From Flavobacteriales bacterium (GTDB lineage: Bacteria; Bacteroidota; Bacteroidia; Flavobacteriales; UBA1820), in assembly GCA_017620815.1 (NCBI GenBank), contig JAGAUI010000012.1, forward strand, positions 64,856-128,855: 64,000 bases of DNA. Reading direction: 5' to 3'. The stretch's first letter is position 1. Each line of letters starts with the position of its first letter. The position numbers and the translations under genes are program-made. A model generated the notes under the pieces. That model was not told where the DNA came from. It did no database searches and saw nothing but the letters and a program-made list of their open reading frames with translations. Of the stretch, positions 34,263 to 42,082 are shown one piece after another.

Positions 34263-35399
34263 ATGACCACCACCGAACTCCTAGATACACTCATACTATA
34301 TGAAGCTCCACATCTCTCTCATAGAGATGTGGCACGTATAGTCTTGCAGGCGGGTAGTGCAACGGCAGTATTTTCTACTGCGAGAGCGGTATTGAGGACT
34401 TGGGGGTTAAAGGATGATACTATACGCCACATAGAAGCTCATGTGGAGAGTGATGATATAAAATCCCAAATGGATTTTATAGAAAAGCATTCTATAATGA
34501 CCATAGGCTATAAAGATGATGAGTACCCGCGTCTATTGCGTATGTGTGAGGACGCCCCTCTTATGCTCTACGGACGAGGAGAAATGGATTTCACGAGAGA
34601 TGTTCCTGTGATATCCATCGTTGGTACTAGGGGTATAACACCATATGGAGCAGCAGCGGTAGAGGATATAGTAGCGGCTCTTTCTCAATACAAGCCTATG
34701 ATAATAAGCGGGCTGGCAGCTGGAGTAGATGCTCATGCACATCGTGCGGCATTAAAGCATAACCTGCATACGGTGGGTGTACTAGGACAGGGATTGGGGA
34801 CTCCGCTTTTTCCTTCTGAAAATAGAGAAACAGCCAAGGATATGTGCTATACAGCTGGTTGTGGCGTGATAACAGAATACAATCATCTCATGGCACCACT
34901 GCCGGGATTATTCCCTGCTCGCAATAGAATAGTGGCTGGTATGTCCATAGCAACGATAGTCATAGAAGCCAAAGCCAAAGGTGGAGCTCTTATCACTGCA
35001 CGTCTGGCATCTGGTTATAACCGCGAAGTATTTGCATTGCCGGGGCGTATGAATGACCCTTGTTCGGCAGGGTGTAACACTCTTATAAGAGAAAACAAAG
35101 CTATAATCATAGACTCCCCACAGACCATAATAGATGAACTTTCTCTATCTATGGAGCAGGCAGTAAAAAGACGAGAAGAAAACAACCAGACTATTCTCTT
35201 TTCAGAACTAGATGCAGAAGAGCAAAAGGTTGTAAATGTGTTACGTCCCCATGAAAAATTACACATAGATGAGTTGAGTGTGGAACTGGGAGTGGCACCA
35301 TTTGAGGTGGCGGGGGTGCTATTGGGTATGGAATTAAAGGGATATGTAGAGTCTTTACCGGGAAAATACTATGCTCTCACCCCTTCTATGCGTGCCTAG
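34263..35399 (+). CDS. dprA: DNA-processing protein DprA
   Basis: Binds incoming single-stranded DNA during transformation and loads RecA. At 378 residues it has an N-terminal helical region, the Rossmann-like DprA core at about 65-290 (PVISIVGTRGITPYGAAAVE; IISGLAAGVDAHAHRAAL; GGALITARLASGYNREVFALPG) and a C-terminal winged-helix domain (HIDELSVELGVAPFEVAGVL). This is the standard full-length arrangement. No other competence genes are in the window. It probably shares a transcript with the upstream lipoprotein. Confidence 0.95.
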   Translation: MTTTELLDTLILYEAPHLSHRDVARIVLQAGSATAVFSTARAVLRTWGLKDDTIRHIEAHVESDDIKSQMDFIEKHSIMTIGYKDDEYPRLLRMCEDAPLMLYGRGEMDFTRDVPVISIVGTRGITPYGAAAVEDIVAALSQYKPMIISGLAAGVDAHAHRAALKHNLHTVGVLGQGLGTPLFPSENRETAKDMCYTAGCGVITEYNHLMAPLPGLFPARNRIVAGMSIATIVIEAKAKGGALITARLASGYNREVFALPGRMNDPCSAGCNTLIRENKAIIIDSPQTIIDELSLSMEQAVKRREENNQTILFSELDAEEQKVVNVLRPHEKLHIDELSVELGVAPFEVAGVLLGMELKGYVESLPGKYYALTPSMRA

Positions 35400-35442
35400 A
35401 GAGTGGTTTTTAAAATAAAATTGAGTATTTTAAATAAAAAAA

Positions 35443-35472
35443 TTGCAGAGGAGAAAAAAAGTTGTATATTTG
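35443..35472 (+). promoter_or_regulatory. tRNA-Ser promoter
   Basis: TTG at 35443-35445, 19 bp, then TATATTTG at 35465-35472, 12 bp before the mature tRNA 5' end. A good consensus match. Confidence 0.78.
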
Positions 35473-35484
35473 CACTCGCAGTTG

Positions 35485-35569
35485 GGAGAGATGGCAGAGT
35501 GGTCGATTGCGGCAGTCTTGAAAACTGTTGAGGGTCATACCTCCGGGGGTTCGAATCCCTCTCTCTCCG
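35485..35569 (+). tRNA. tRNA-Ser(UGA)
   Basis: An 85-nt cloverleaf. Acceptor GGAGAGA pairs with TCTCTCC, followed by discriminator G. The anticodon loop is CTTGAAA with anticodon TGA. A long class II variable arm (GTTGAGGGTCATACCTC region) and a T-arm GGGGG-TTCGAAT-CCCTC follow. CCA is not encoded. Confidence 0.97.
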
Positions 35570-35573
35570 CAAG

Positions 35574-35609
35574 AAAGTGAGGCTTGAAATTTCAAGCCTC
35601 ACTTTTTTT
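35574..35609 (+). terminator. Intrinsic terminator after tRNA-Ser
   Basis: A perfect, spacerless 16-bp inverted repeat (AAAGTGAGGCTTGAAA with its complement) followed by seven T. Confidence 0.9.
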
Positions 35610-35624
35610 ATGGAAAACAATGCT

Positions 35625-35665
35625 TACTTAAAAAGCCAGCCCCGCAGGGGCTGGCTTTTTAAGTA
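35625..35665. terminator. Extended symmetric terminator (tRNA-Ser / metallophosphoesterase junction)
   Basis: A perfect 19-bp stem. The core GCCAGCCCC-GCA-GGGGCTGGC is extended by TACTTAAAAA / TTTTTAAGTA. It serves the reverse-strand metallophosphoesterase and may back up the tRNA terminator just upstream. Confidence 0.88.
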
Positions 35666-35684
35666 TGATATGGATAAGGTAAAA

Positions 35685-36860
35685 CTACTTTTTAATAGTT
35701 ATGGTATCAAGTATCTTGCCCTCTTCGTTTATGATTTCCATTTTAAGTTCTGTGCTAGTGGCATTGGCCTTGATGATAGAAGTATTGGAATTGACGATGA
35801 TAGGGAATGGGGTCTGTGAGTCTGCCTTCTGATGTATGTAACGATGTAGGTGCCCACATAGCATTACATCTGGTTTGGCATCACATAGTAGAGGCATAAA
35901 TTTATTTTTAACCTCCACTGTCCCATGCCAATCCCCTATGGGTGGTATGTGTCCTATTATTACCTTAAATGGAGCATCACTATATTCGGGACTATTTAAG
36001 ACTTTGTGAAGCCATTCGGCTTGTTGTGTGCGATACTGGTCATAAAGTGTGATACCAGCATATTCTATATCGGAATCGGGTTTGTCTTCTCCTGTGTCAA
36101 GTATTATGAAAAATACTGGACCTTGACGGAAGGCGTAGTATAGGTTATCCTCTCCATTGGAAAAGTATTTATAGAATTCTGATGCAAAACTTCCGCGTGT
36201 CTCGTGATTACCTCGGGCGTAATACATAGGTGTCTGGGATGCAAATAGTTTGGTTGCAGTATCCATAAATCCATCAAATATATGTTTTTCTTCGTTTAGG
36301 ATAGAAGCCATATCACCGTTGAAGAGGAAAAGGTCGGTGTTTTTTACATCACATTTGGATATGAGACGGGATAGTTTGTCGCTATTGCCGTGAATATCAC
36401 ACACCATAGCAAATGAAGTACTAGGTTTGCTGGGGTCGTTGGTTTTGAATTTGAGTGGTTTTTTGGTGTAAACATTTGTGGCGGCTGTCTTGCCATAGAT
36501 GACACTTATACCCTTGTGTTGTAGGACGTGCTGGACATAGACGCGGTAACGATATGTGGTACCAGCCTCAAGGTTTTTAAGTTTTACAGAATGGATTCTA
36601 GATATGGTCTTTATGCCATCGCGTGTATCATAGAAACGTGGGCGTTCTTTGGCGTAAAAGCTGTCATTGCCATCGGGAGCCAGCTCTACCCAAGCGATGG
36701 AAGGTTTGTCTGAAACCCAAACTATGGTAGCTTCATCACTGCCTACATTCTGTAAATATGGACCATGTAAGATTTTAATAGACTCGTCTAAGTCTGTCTG
36801 TGCGACAAGGGGTATCATTATAAATACCCATGAGAGAAGAGTGTAAATAAGCTTTTTCAT
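35685..36860 (-). CDS. Exported metallophosphoesterase with N-terminal Fn3-like domain
   Basis: A 391-residue secreted calcineurin-like phosphoesterase. A signal peptide at 1-20 and an Fn3-like beta domain at about 30-125 (LHGPYLQNVGSDEATIVWVS, TYRYRVYV) precede the catalytic domain. The metal-ligand motifs are in order: VCDIHG, NGDMA, RGNHETRG, GHIPP and CGHLHRY. This is the layout of purple acid phosphatase-like enzymes in Bacteroidota. The phosphate ester substrate is unknown. It is transcribed alone, with a good promoter at 36901. Confidence 0.9.
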   Translation of the reverse strand: MKKLIYTLLSWVFIMIPLVAQTDLDESIKILHGPYLQNVGSDEATIVWVSDKPSIAWVELAPDGNDSFYAKERPRFYDTRDGIKTISRIHSVKLKNLEAGTTYRYRVYVQHVLQHKGISVIYGKTAATNVYTKKPLKFKTNDPSKPSTSFAMVCDIHGNSDKLSRLISKCDVKNTDLFLFNGDMASILNEEKHIFDGFMDTATKLFASQTPMYYARGNHETRGSFASEFYKYFSNGEDNLYYAFRQGPVFFIILDTGEDKPDSDIEYAGITLYDQYRTQQAEWLHKVLNSPEYSDAPFKVIIGHIPPIGDWHGTVEVKNKFMPLLCDAKPDVMLCGHLHRYIHQKADSQTPFPIIVNSNTSIIKANATSTELKMEIINEEGKILDTITIKK

Positions 36861-36900
36861 AACTTTATATTTACTATCAAATATCGCAACTAATGTACGA

Positions 36901-36933
36901 CAAAATTATATATGTTCACTCCCACAAGGCAAA
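36901..36933 (-). promoter_or_regulatory. Metallophosphoesterase promoter
   Basis: On the minus strand, TTTG (36933-36930), 21 bp, then TAATTTTG (36908-36901). Confidence 0.65.
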
Positions 36934-36980
36934 AAATAGTATTTTATGTCTTGATAACAGGGGACTATAAATGTAAAGGG

Positions 36981-38009
36981 TTATTTTATGAGATAATATA
37001 CTTTTTCTGGGATAATATCCACACGTCCTATGTTGGAGGGGGACGAGACTAGACGTAAATAGACTATGTTTTCGCCTTCGTTACTACGGGAGGAAAGGTC
37101 GGCTTCTATGCGGAAGTCCTTGGCCGATACACTGCCATAGTTTTTAAGTGGAACGTGATAACGTAATTTTACACTGGAGGGAATAAACTGTACTTTGCGT
37201 CCTCGCGGAGCATTGGCAGGGAATACCTTTATGGTGACGGTTTCTTCTGTATATGCTTCGGCAATGGCTGTTATAACTACCTCCTCTGGAGAGAAATAAA
37301 GACGGCGATATCCTTCTGGAGCAGAAAGAGTGATAGTGTCATGGACTTCACCGCTAATGCCCCGTAAGGATATAGCAGGCAGATTTATATGGTCTATGGC
37401 GTCTATCTCGTTTTTGGGGCCTATGACTTTGACCTGTGTGGGAGAAATCATAATGGGAGCAAACACCTCATAGCCACTGCGAGGTTTTACTTGTACATCG
37501 GGAGCTAAAACATTTATAGTCTTTACTGTCTCGTCTCCCATGTTAAAAAATATGGTATCTGATGTTACCTTGTCCAGTTCATCCCCATCATGTATGCCAG
37601 ATGATAAAAGTGTAGGGAATTTGCTGGGTACCCAGAAATGCTGACCATTCTTTTTTTCTACCACAGCACTCATGTCTATCTCTATGGGGAGTTCTCCTAC
37701 CATGTAGCTCAATATGTTGAAATTATTCATCTTTACATTTATGGATATCGTCTCGCGAGAAATCTCTGATGACAAGTATCCAGCAGGTAGAGATGTGTAT
37801 CTAGGAGATAGAGTGGTGCTTATTATCTGTCCATTCTGTAACTGCTGTAAAAACCACCAAGCAAAAACTACTATAAACGACACTAGAAGCACAAGTGATG
37901 ATTTGTTATCACGCACTTTGCGTCTCCATATCCTCCCTAGTAGGTATTTTATACTAGGAGTATCTGAACCCTCTTGGGGGGATGGCGTAGGGGTATGTGT
38001 GTCGTTCAT
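36981..38009 (-). CDS. YbbR-like domain protein
   Basis: A 342-residue single-pass membrane protein. A cytoplasmic Pro/Thr/Ser N-terminus and a basic stretch are followed by one transmembrane helix at about 38-56 (SLVLLVSFIVVFAWWFLQQL). Several YbbR-type beta repeats in the periplasmic part follow (ETVKTINVLAPDVQVKPRSG; SPTQVKVIGPKNEIDAIDHI; TVTIKVFPANAPRGRKVQFI). In Firmicutes, YbbR (CdaR) regulates the diadenylate cyclase CdaA. No cyclase gene is adjacent here, so that link is not supported. Monocistronic and reverse. Confidence 0.82.
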   Translation of the reverse strand: MNDTHTPTPSPQEGSDTPSIKYLLGRIWRRKVRDNKSSLVLLVSFIVVFAWWFLQQLQNGQIISTTLSPRYTSLPAGYLSSEISRETISINVKMNNFNILSYMVGELPIEIDMSAVVEKKNGQHFWVPSKFPTLLSSGIHDGDELDKVTSDTIFFNMGDETVKTINVLAPDVQVKPRSGYEVFAPIMISPTQVKVIGPKNEIDAIDHINLPAISLRGISGEVHDTITLSAPEGYRRLYFSPEEVVITAIAEAYTEETVTIKVFPANAPRGRKVQFIPSSVKLRYHVPLKNYGSVSAKDFRIEADLSSRSNEGENIVYLRLVSSPSNIGRVDIIPEKVYYLIK

Positions 38010-38044
38010 TTTATACCAACTGAAAAAATTATTTTTTCTAGGTA

Positions 38045-38052
38045 CAAATTTA
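38045..38052 (-). promoter_or_regulatory. ybbR-type gene promoter -7 box
   Basis: TAAATTTG on the minus strand, 35 bp before the start codon at 38009; no clear -33 element. Confidence 0.5.
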
Positions 38053-38087
38053 ATGAACTTATAAATGAAAATATCATAACATTACAC

Positions 38088-38095
38088 TATATTTG
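38088..38095 (+). promoter_or_regulatory. DUF4199 operon promoter -7 box
   Basis: TATATTTG. It predicts a leader of about 80 nt before ATG 38183. Confidence 0.6.
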
Positions 38096-38182
38096 TGATT
38101 GATTACGGGAATTAAATCCTTTCCAGACGCAATGTGTTCTGTGTGAGGAATTTGTAGTATAAACATATTAAATGTAAAAGCA

Positions 38183-38707
38183 ATGAATAAAGTTTCTCCT
38201 GTCCTATATGGGCTTAAAAAGTCTCTGCTATATGCAGCGGTGTCTATAATTATGACACTTATATATTTCATAATAGGTATAGATACCCAGCCAATGCTTA
38301 CTGGTATTATCAATATTGTGGTAACGGTATTGCTTTTGGTTTATATCATTAAATCATTCCGCAAGGCATTGGGAGGATATATGAAATTGGGACAAGGTAT
38401 GTGTATGATAACAGTGATGGGGCTAGCATCTACTATTATTATGTATCTTTATAATCTGGTGTATGTCAATTATATAGATACAAATTTTGTAGAAAAATCA
38501 CTCATGCAGACACAGAAGATGATGGCATCTATGGGAGGAGCAAATGATGAGGTTATGGATGCTGTACGTACACAACTGGAAGCACAAATGTCATTCTCCT
38601 TTTCCAATCTATGTCTTGCCCTACTAGGAGCGGTGATTATGTATGTCATAGCAGGGCTTATATTAGGAGCAGTATTCCGTAAAAGTGACCCAGAAAGTAT
38701 AGACTAA
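38183..38707 (+). CDS. DUF4199-domain membrane protein (first copy)
   Basis: A 174-residue protein with four predicted transmembrane helices (LLYAAVSIIMTLIYFIIGI; IINIVVTVLLLVYIIKSF; MITVMGLASTIIMYLYNL; LALLGAVIMYVIAGLILGAV). A polar, Met/Gln-rich loop lies between helices 3 and 4. It matches the Bacteroidota DUF4199 pattern, where such genes precede a glycosyltransferase gene, as here. The function is unknown. It is the first gene of a probable operon with a second DUF4199 gene, a GT2 and a phosphohexomutase. Confidence 0.82.
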   Translation: MNKVSPVLYGLKKSLLYAAVSIIMTLIYFIIGIDTQPMLTGIINIVVTVLLLVYIIKSFRKALGGYMKLGQGMCMITVMGLASTIIMYLYNLVYVNYIDTNFVEKSLMQTQKMMASMGGANDEVMDAVRTQLEAQMSFSFSNLCLALLGAVIMYVIAGLILGAVFRKSDPESID

Positions 38708-38719
38708 TGCATTGGAGAT

Positions 38720-39226
38720 ATGGAAAACAATGTGTCTTTTTTTAAGTTCTCGCTCACATCGGGATTGACGGTAGGGGCATTGGCAGTGATAGTTACATTG
38801 CTGGAAAGGATAGATGGATTGGCTGGTATAGTAAGTATAGGGCGTTTTATACTGCTCATAGCCATGACCATGTACTTCACCCGTATGTACAGAGACCGCT
38901 ATAACGGAGGCTACATAACAGGAGGCAGAGCTTTTTCTATGGCTCTTGTCATACTTGTGTGTGTGGGTGTGATAGCAGCCATCTATACTTATATCAAAGC
39001 ATCTGCTATCCCTGCTGATACATATAATGAGATGATAGAGATAATGAAAGATACATATGAGCAGAACGGCATTAACCTTACAGATGAAAACTGGAATGAC
39101 GTACTCTCTATGATACCATATGCTACGGCACTTATGACATTTATAGGGCATGTGGTGCTGGGTGCGATGGTAGGAGGTATTGCGGCTATGAAATTACGCC
39201 GTGAAAATGTAAATAGCGAATTGTAA
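38720..39226 (+). CDS. DUF4199-domain membrane protein (second copy)
   Basis: A 168-residue protein with the same four-helix plan as its upstream neighbour (LTVGALAVIVTLLERIDGL; FILLIAMTMYFTRMYRDRY; FSMALVILVCVGVIAAIYTY; ALMTFIGHVVLGAMVGGIAA). It also shares the middle segment ending in a Met-rich amphipathic stretch (EMIEIMKDTYEQNGINL). The two adjacent copies, 12 bp apart, look like a diverged tandem duplication. Only 3 bases separate it from the glycosyltransferase start, suggesting coupled translation. Confidence 0.82.
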   Translation: MENNVSFFKFSLTSGLTVGALAVIVTLLERIDGLAGIVSIGRFILLIAMTMYFTRMYRDRYNGGYITGGRAFSMALVILVCVGVIAAIYTYIKASAIPADTYNEMIEIMKDTYEQNGINLTDENWNDVLSMIPYATALMTFIGHVVLGAMVGGIAAMKLRRENVNSEL

Positions 39227-39229
39227 AGG

Positions 39230-40195
39230 ATGAAAGATATATCAATAGTTATACCGCTGTATAACGAGGAAGAATCATTGCCAGAACTAGGAGCGTGGAT
39301 AGACCGTGTGGTAAGTTCTATGGGTAAGAGTTATGAAGTGATATATGTGGACGATGGCTCTAATGACTCTTCGTGGAAGGTGATAGAGAGCCTAGTGGCA
39401 AAAAACCCAGATGTAGTTCATGCTATAAAATTAAGAGGTAATCAGGGTAAATCCCAAGCATTGCGTGCTGGTTTTGCAGCTACACGAGGGGATGTAGTGT
39501 TCACTATGGATGCCGACCTTCAAGACTCCCCCGATGAAATACCAGAGATGTATCGTATGATAAAGGAAGATGGTTATGACCTTGTTTCGGGATGGAAGAA
39601 AAAACGCTATGACCCTCTATCCAAAACTATTCCTACCAAACTGTTTAACTATGTAGCTCGTCGTGCATCGGGACTTAAACTACACGATTTCAATTGTGGT
39701 CTTAAAGCATACCGTCACGAGGTAGTTAAAAGCATAGATATCTATGGTGAGATGCATCGTTATGTGCCTATGCTAGCCCAACAGGTGGGATTCTCTCGTA
39801 TAGGAGAAAAAGTAGTACACCACCGTGCCCGTAAATATGGTCATACCAAATTTGGACTAGAGCGTTTTATAAACGGTATGCTAGATATGATATCTATCGT
39901 GGTTATCAACCGTTTTGGACGTCGTCCTATGCACATATTTGGAGCGATAGGTTTTCTCATGTTCCTCATAGGATTTTTCAGTGCGGCATACATAGGCTTG
40001 CATAAACTATACCTGCTATATATGGGAGAGCCTACTATACTGGTAACAGATAATCCTTGGTTCTACATAATGCTCACGATGATGATACTGGGCGTGCAGT
40101 TTTTTGTGGCGGGATTCATAGGTGAAATGCTGGTCAAAAGCCGTCATCACACCCCAGAAGTACATATAGACAGAAAATTAAATATAAACCAATAA
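39230..40195 (+). CDS. Family 2 glycosyltransferase (DPM1/GtrB-like)
   Basis: A membrane-anchored GT-A glycosyltransferase of 321 residues. The nucleotide-sugar site is DDGSND at 41-46. The metal motif DADLQD is at 94-99, and QGKSQALRAGFAATRGD lies between. Two C-terminal transmembrane helices (IFGAIGFLMFLIGFFSAAYI; WFYIMLTMMILGVQFFVAGF) are typical of polyprenyl-phosphate glycosyltransferases such as GtrB/ArnC. The likely product is a lipid-linked sugar at the inner membrane; the sugar is not determinable. It is preceded by two DUF4199 genes and followed by a sugar-phosphate mutase. Confidence 0.92.
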   Translation: MKDISIVIPLYNEEESLPELGAWIDRVVSSMGKSYEVIYVDDGSNDSSWKVIESLVAKNPDVVHAIKLRGNQGKSQALRAGFAATRGDVVFTMDADLQDSPDEIPEMYRMIKEDGYDLVSGWKKKRYDPLSKTIPTKLFNYVARRASGLKLHDFNCGLKAYRHEVVKSIDIYGEMHRYVPMLAQQVGFSRIGEKVVHHRARKYGHTKFGLERFINGMLDMISIVVINRFGRRPMHIFGAIGFLMFLIGFFSAAYIGLHKLYLLYMGEPTILVTDNPWFYIMLTMMILGVQFFVAGFIGEMLVKSRHHTPEVHIDRKLNINQ

Positions 40196-40210
40196 TTAAA
40201 TCACACTACT

Positions 40211-41932
40211 ATGGACATCAAAGAACTATCCATGGCTAAAGCCGAGCAGTGGCTGTCTGAAAAATATGACGAGGCCACCCGCACAGCCGTAGCTCAAATG
40301 ATTGAAAATGACCCTCAGGAAGTCGTAGAATCTTTCTACAAAGACTTAGAATTTGGTACAGGAGGTATGCGTGGCATAATGGGCGTAGGTACCAACCGTA
40401 TGAACAAATACACAATAGGTGCTGCCACACAGGGTTTGGCAAACTACCTTAAAGAACAATTCCCTGGCCAAGAAATATCGGTAGTGATAGGTTGTGACGT
40501 GCGTCACAATTCAGAAGAGTTCTCTCGCCTATGTGCCGAAATCCTTTCTGCAAATGGTATCAAAGCTTATCTTTTTGATTCATTCCGTCCTACTCCAGAG
40601 ATTTCGTTTGCTATACGTTATCTAGGAAGTAAGAGCGGTATCATCATCACTGCATCTCACAACCCTCCTAAATACAACGGTTATAAAGCATACTGGGAAG
40701 ATGGTTCACAGGTCGTTCCTCCACACGATACAGCTATCATAGACCGCGTGGCACAGGTAAAAGTAGAGGATATTAAATTCACTCCAGACGAATCCCTCAT
40801 AGAGATAATAGGTGAAAAAGTAGATGCAGCATTTGTAGAGGCATCTGTGGCAAATGGTAGCTGTGATACTACAGGACGTGATAACTTTAAGCTAGTTTAC
40901 ACTCCTATCCACGGTACTTCATTCAAGGCTATGATACCTGCACTTGCCAAGGCTGGATTTAATAACGTGCTTACAGTAGAGGAACAGATGGTGCCTTCGG
41001 GTGATTTCCCTACCGTTAAATCTCCTAACCCAGAAGACCCTGCAGCTCTAGCTATGGCTACCGCCCTAGCCGATGCAAATGATGCCGATATGGTAGTAGG
41101 TACCGACCCAGACGCAGACCGTATAGGTGTGGCTGTACGTAACCTCAAAGGCGAACTCCAGCTGCTCAACGGTAACGAATGTAATACGGTTCTTATCACA
41201 TATCTGCTAGAGCGTTGGAAAAAGGCTGGCAAACTAGATGGAAAACAGTTCATAGGTTCTACCATCGTTACGTCAGATATTTTCTTCAAAATAGCCGACC
41301 TCTATGGCGTAAAATGTAAAGTAGGTCTTACCGGTTTTAAATGGATAGCCGATATGATACGCCGTGCCGAAGGTGTAGAACAGTTCATAGGCGGTGGTGA
41401 AGAGAGCTTTGGTTTCCTAGTGGGAGATTTTGTACGCGACAAAGACTCTATCACAACAACTGTACTAGCTTGTGAAGTAGCAGCCGTAGCCAAAGCAAAT
41501 GGTTCGTCTTTCTTTGAGGAACTGCTTAAGGTTTATGAAAAGACAGGTATGTACCGCGAAAGCCTAGTAAATATCACTCGCGAAGGTCTTTCTGGTGCAC
41601 AGGAGATAAAAGCTATGATGGATTCATTGCGTGAAAATCCGCTTAAATCTATAGATGGTTCTCCTGTTGTCAAGATAGACGACTACAAGACATCTATCTC
41701 TCGTGATATGGTAGCAGGTACTGAAAGTGCGATAGAAATACCTAAATCTGACGTGCTTATCTACTACACTGCCGATGGCACCAAGATAGCCGCTCGTCCT
41801 TCTGGTACAGAACCAAAAATCAAGTTCTACTTCAGTGTAAATACTCCGTTTGCTGGTGCAGAACACTATGATGAAACGGTAGCTGCTCTAGAAGAAAAAC
41901 TAGCTCGTATCAAGAAAGAAATGAATCTGTAA
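40211..41932 (+). CDS. Phosphoglucomutase / phosphomannomutase
   Basis: An alpha-D-phosphohexomutase of 573 residues that moves phosphate between C1 and C6 of hexoses. The active-site phosphoserine lies in ITASHNPPKYNGYKAYW. The metal loop is GTDPDADRIGVAV, the sugar-binding loop GGGEESFGF, and the phosphate-binding loop RPSGTEPKIKFY. The size fits the PgcA/PGM2-like class; glucose versus mannose specificity is unresolved. The position after a GT2 suggests supply of nucleotide-sugar precursors. A terminator follows. Confidence 0.93.
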   Translation: MDIKELSMAKAEQWLSEKYDEATRTAVAQMIENDPQEVVESFYKDLEFGTGGMRGIMGVGTNRMNKYTIGAATQGLANYLKEQFPGQEISVVIGCDVRHNSEEFSRLCAEILSANGIKAYLFDSFRPTPEISFAIRYLGSKSGIIITASHNPPKYNGYKAYWEDGSQVVPPHDTAIIDRVAQVKVEDIKFTPDESLIEIIGEKVDAAFVEASVANGSCDTTGRDNFKLVYTPIHGTSFKAMIPALAKAGFNNVLTVEEQMVPSGDFPTVKSPNPEDPAALAMATALADANDADMVVGTDPDADRIGVAVRNLKGELQLLNGNECNTVLITYLLERWKKAGKLDGKQFIGSTIVTSDIFFKIADLYGVKCKVGLTGFKWIADMIRRAEGVEQFIGGGEESFGFLVGDFVRDKDSITTTVLACEVAAVAKANGSSFFEELLKVYEKTGMYRESLVNITREGLSGAQEIKAMMDSLRENPLKSIDGSPVVKIDDYKTSISRDMVAGTESAIEIPKSDVLIYYTADGTKIAARPSGTEPKIKFYFSVNTPFAGAEHYDETVAALEEKLARIKKEMNL

Positions 41933-41950
41933 TTTCTCTCATATCTACTC

Positions 41951-41986
41951 AAAAATGGGCGTCCCGAAAGGGACGCCCATTTTTTA
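41951..41986 (+). terminator. Intrinsic terminator after phosphohexomutase
   Basis: A perfect 15-bp stem AAAAATGGGCGTCCC / GGGACGCCCATTTTT with a stable GAAA tetraloop, and further T beyond. Outer ACTC/GAGT extends it with a bulge. Confidence 0.9.
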
Positions 41987-42015
41987 TGAGTCATATTTAT
42001 AGTTTCTTTATGGTG

Positions 42016-42046
42016 TTTGTCAATGTGAAATTTATGTATATATTTG
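42016..42046 (+). promoter_or_regulatory. GH20 gene promoter
   Basis: TTTG at 42016-42019, 19 bp, then TATATTTG at 42039-42046. The best two-part match to the consensus in the window, 36 bp before the ATG. Confidence 0.8.
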
Positions 42047-42082
42047 TGGTGATGTTATTTAGGAACTTAAAATATATATGAT

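Noticed and set aside
36981-38009. A CdaR regulator of cyclic-di-AMP synthesis
   Set aside because: YbbR repeats are present, but no diadenylate cyclase gene is adjacent, so the Firmicutes role cannot be transferred.
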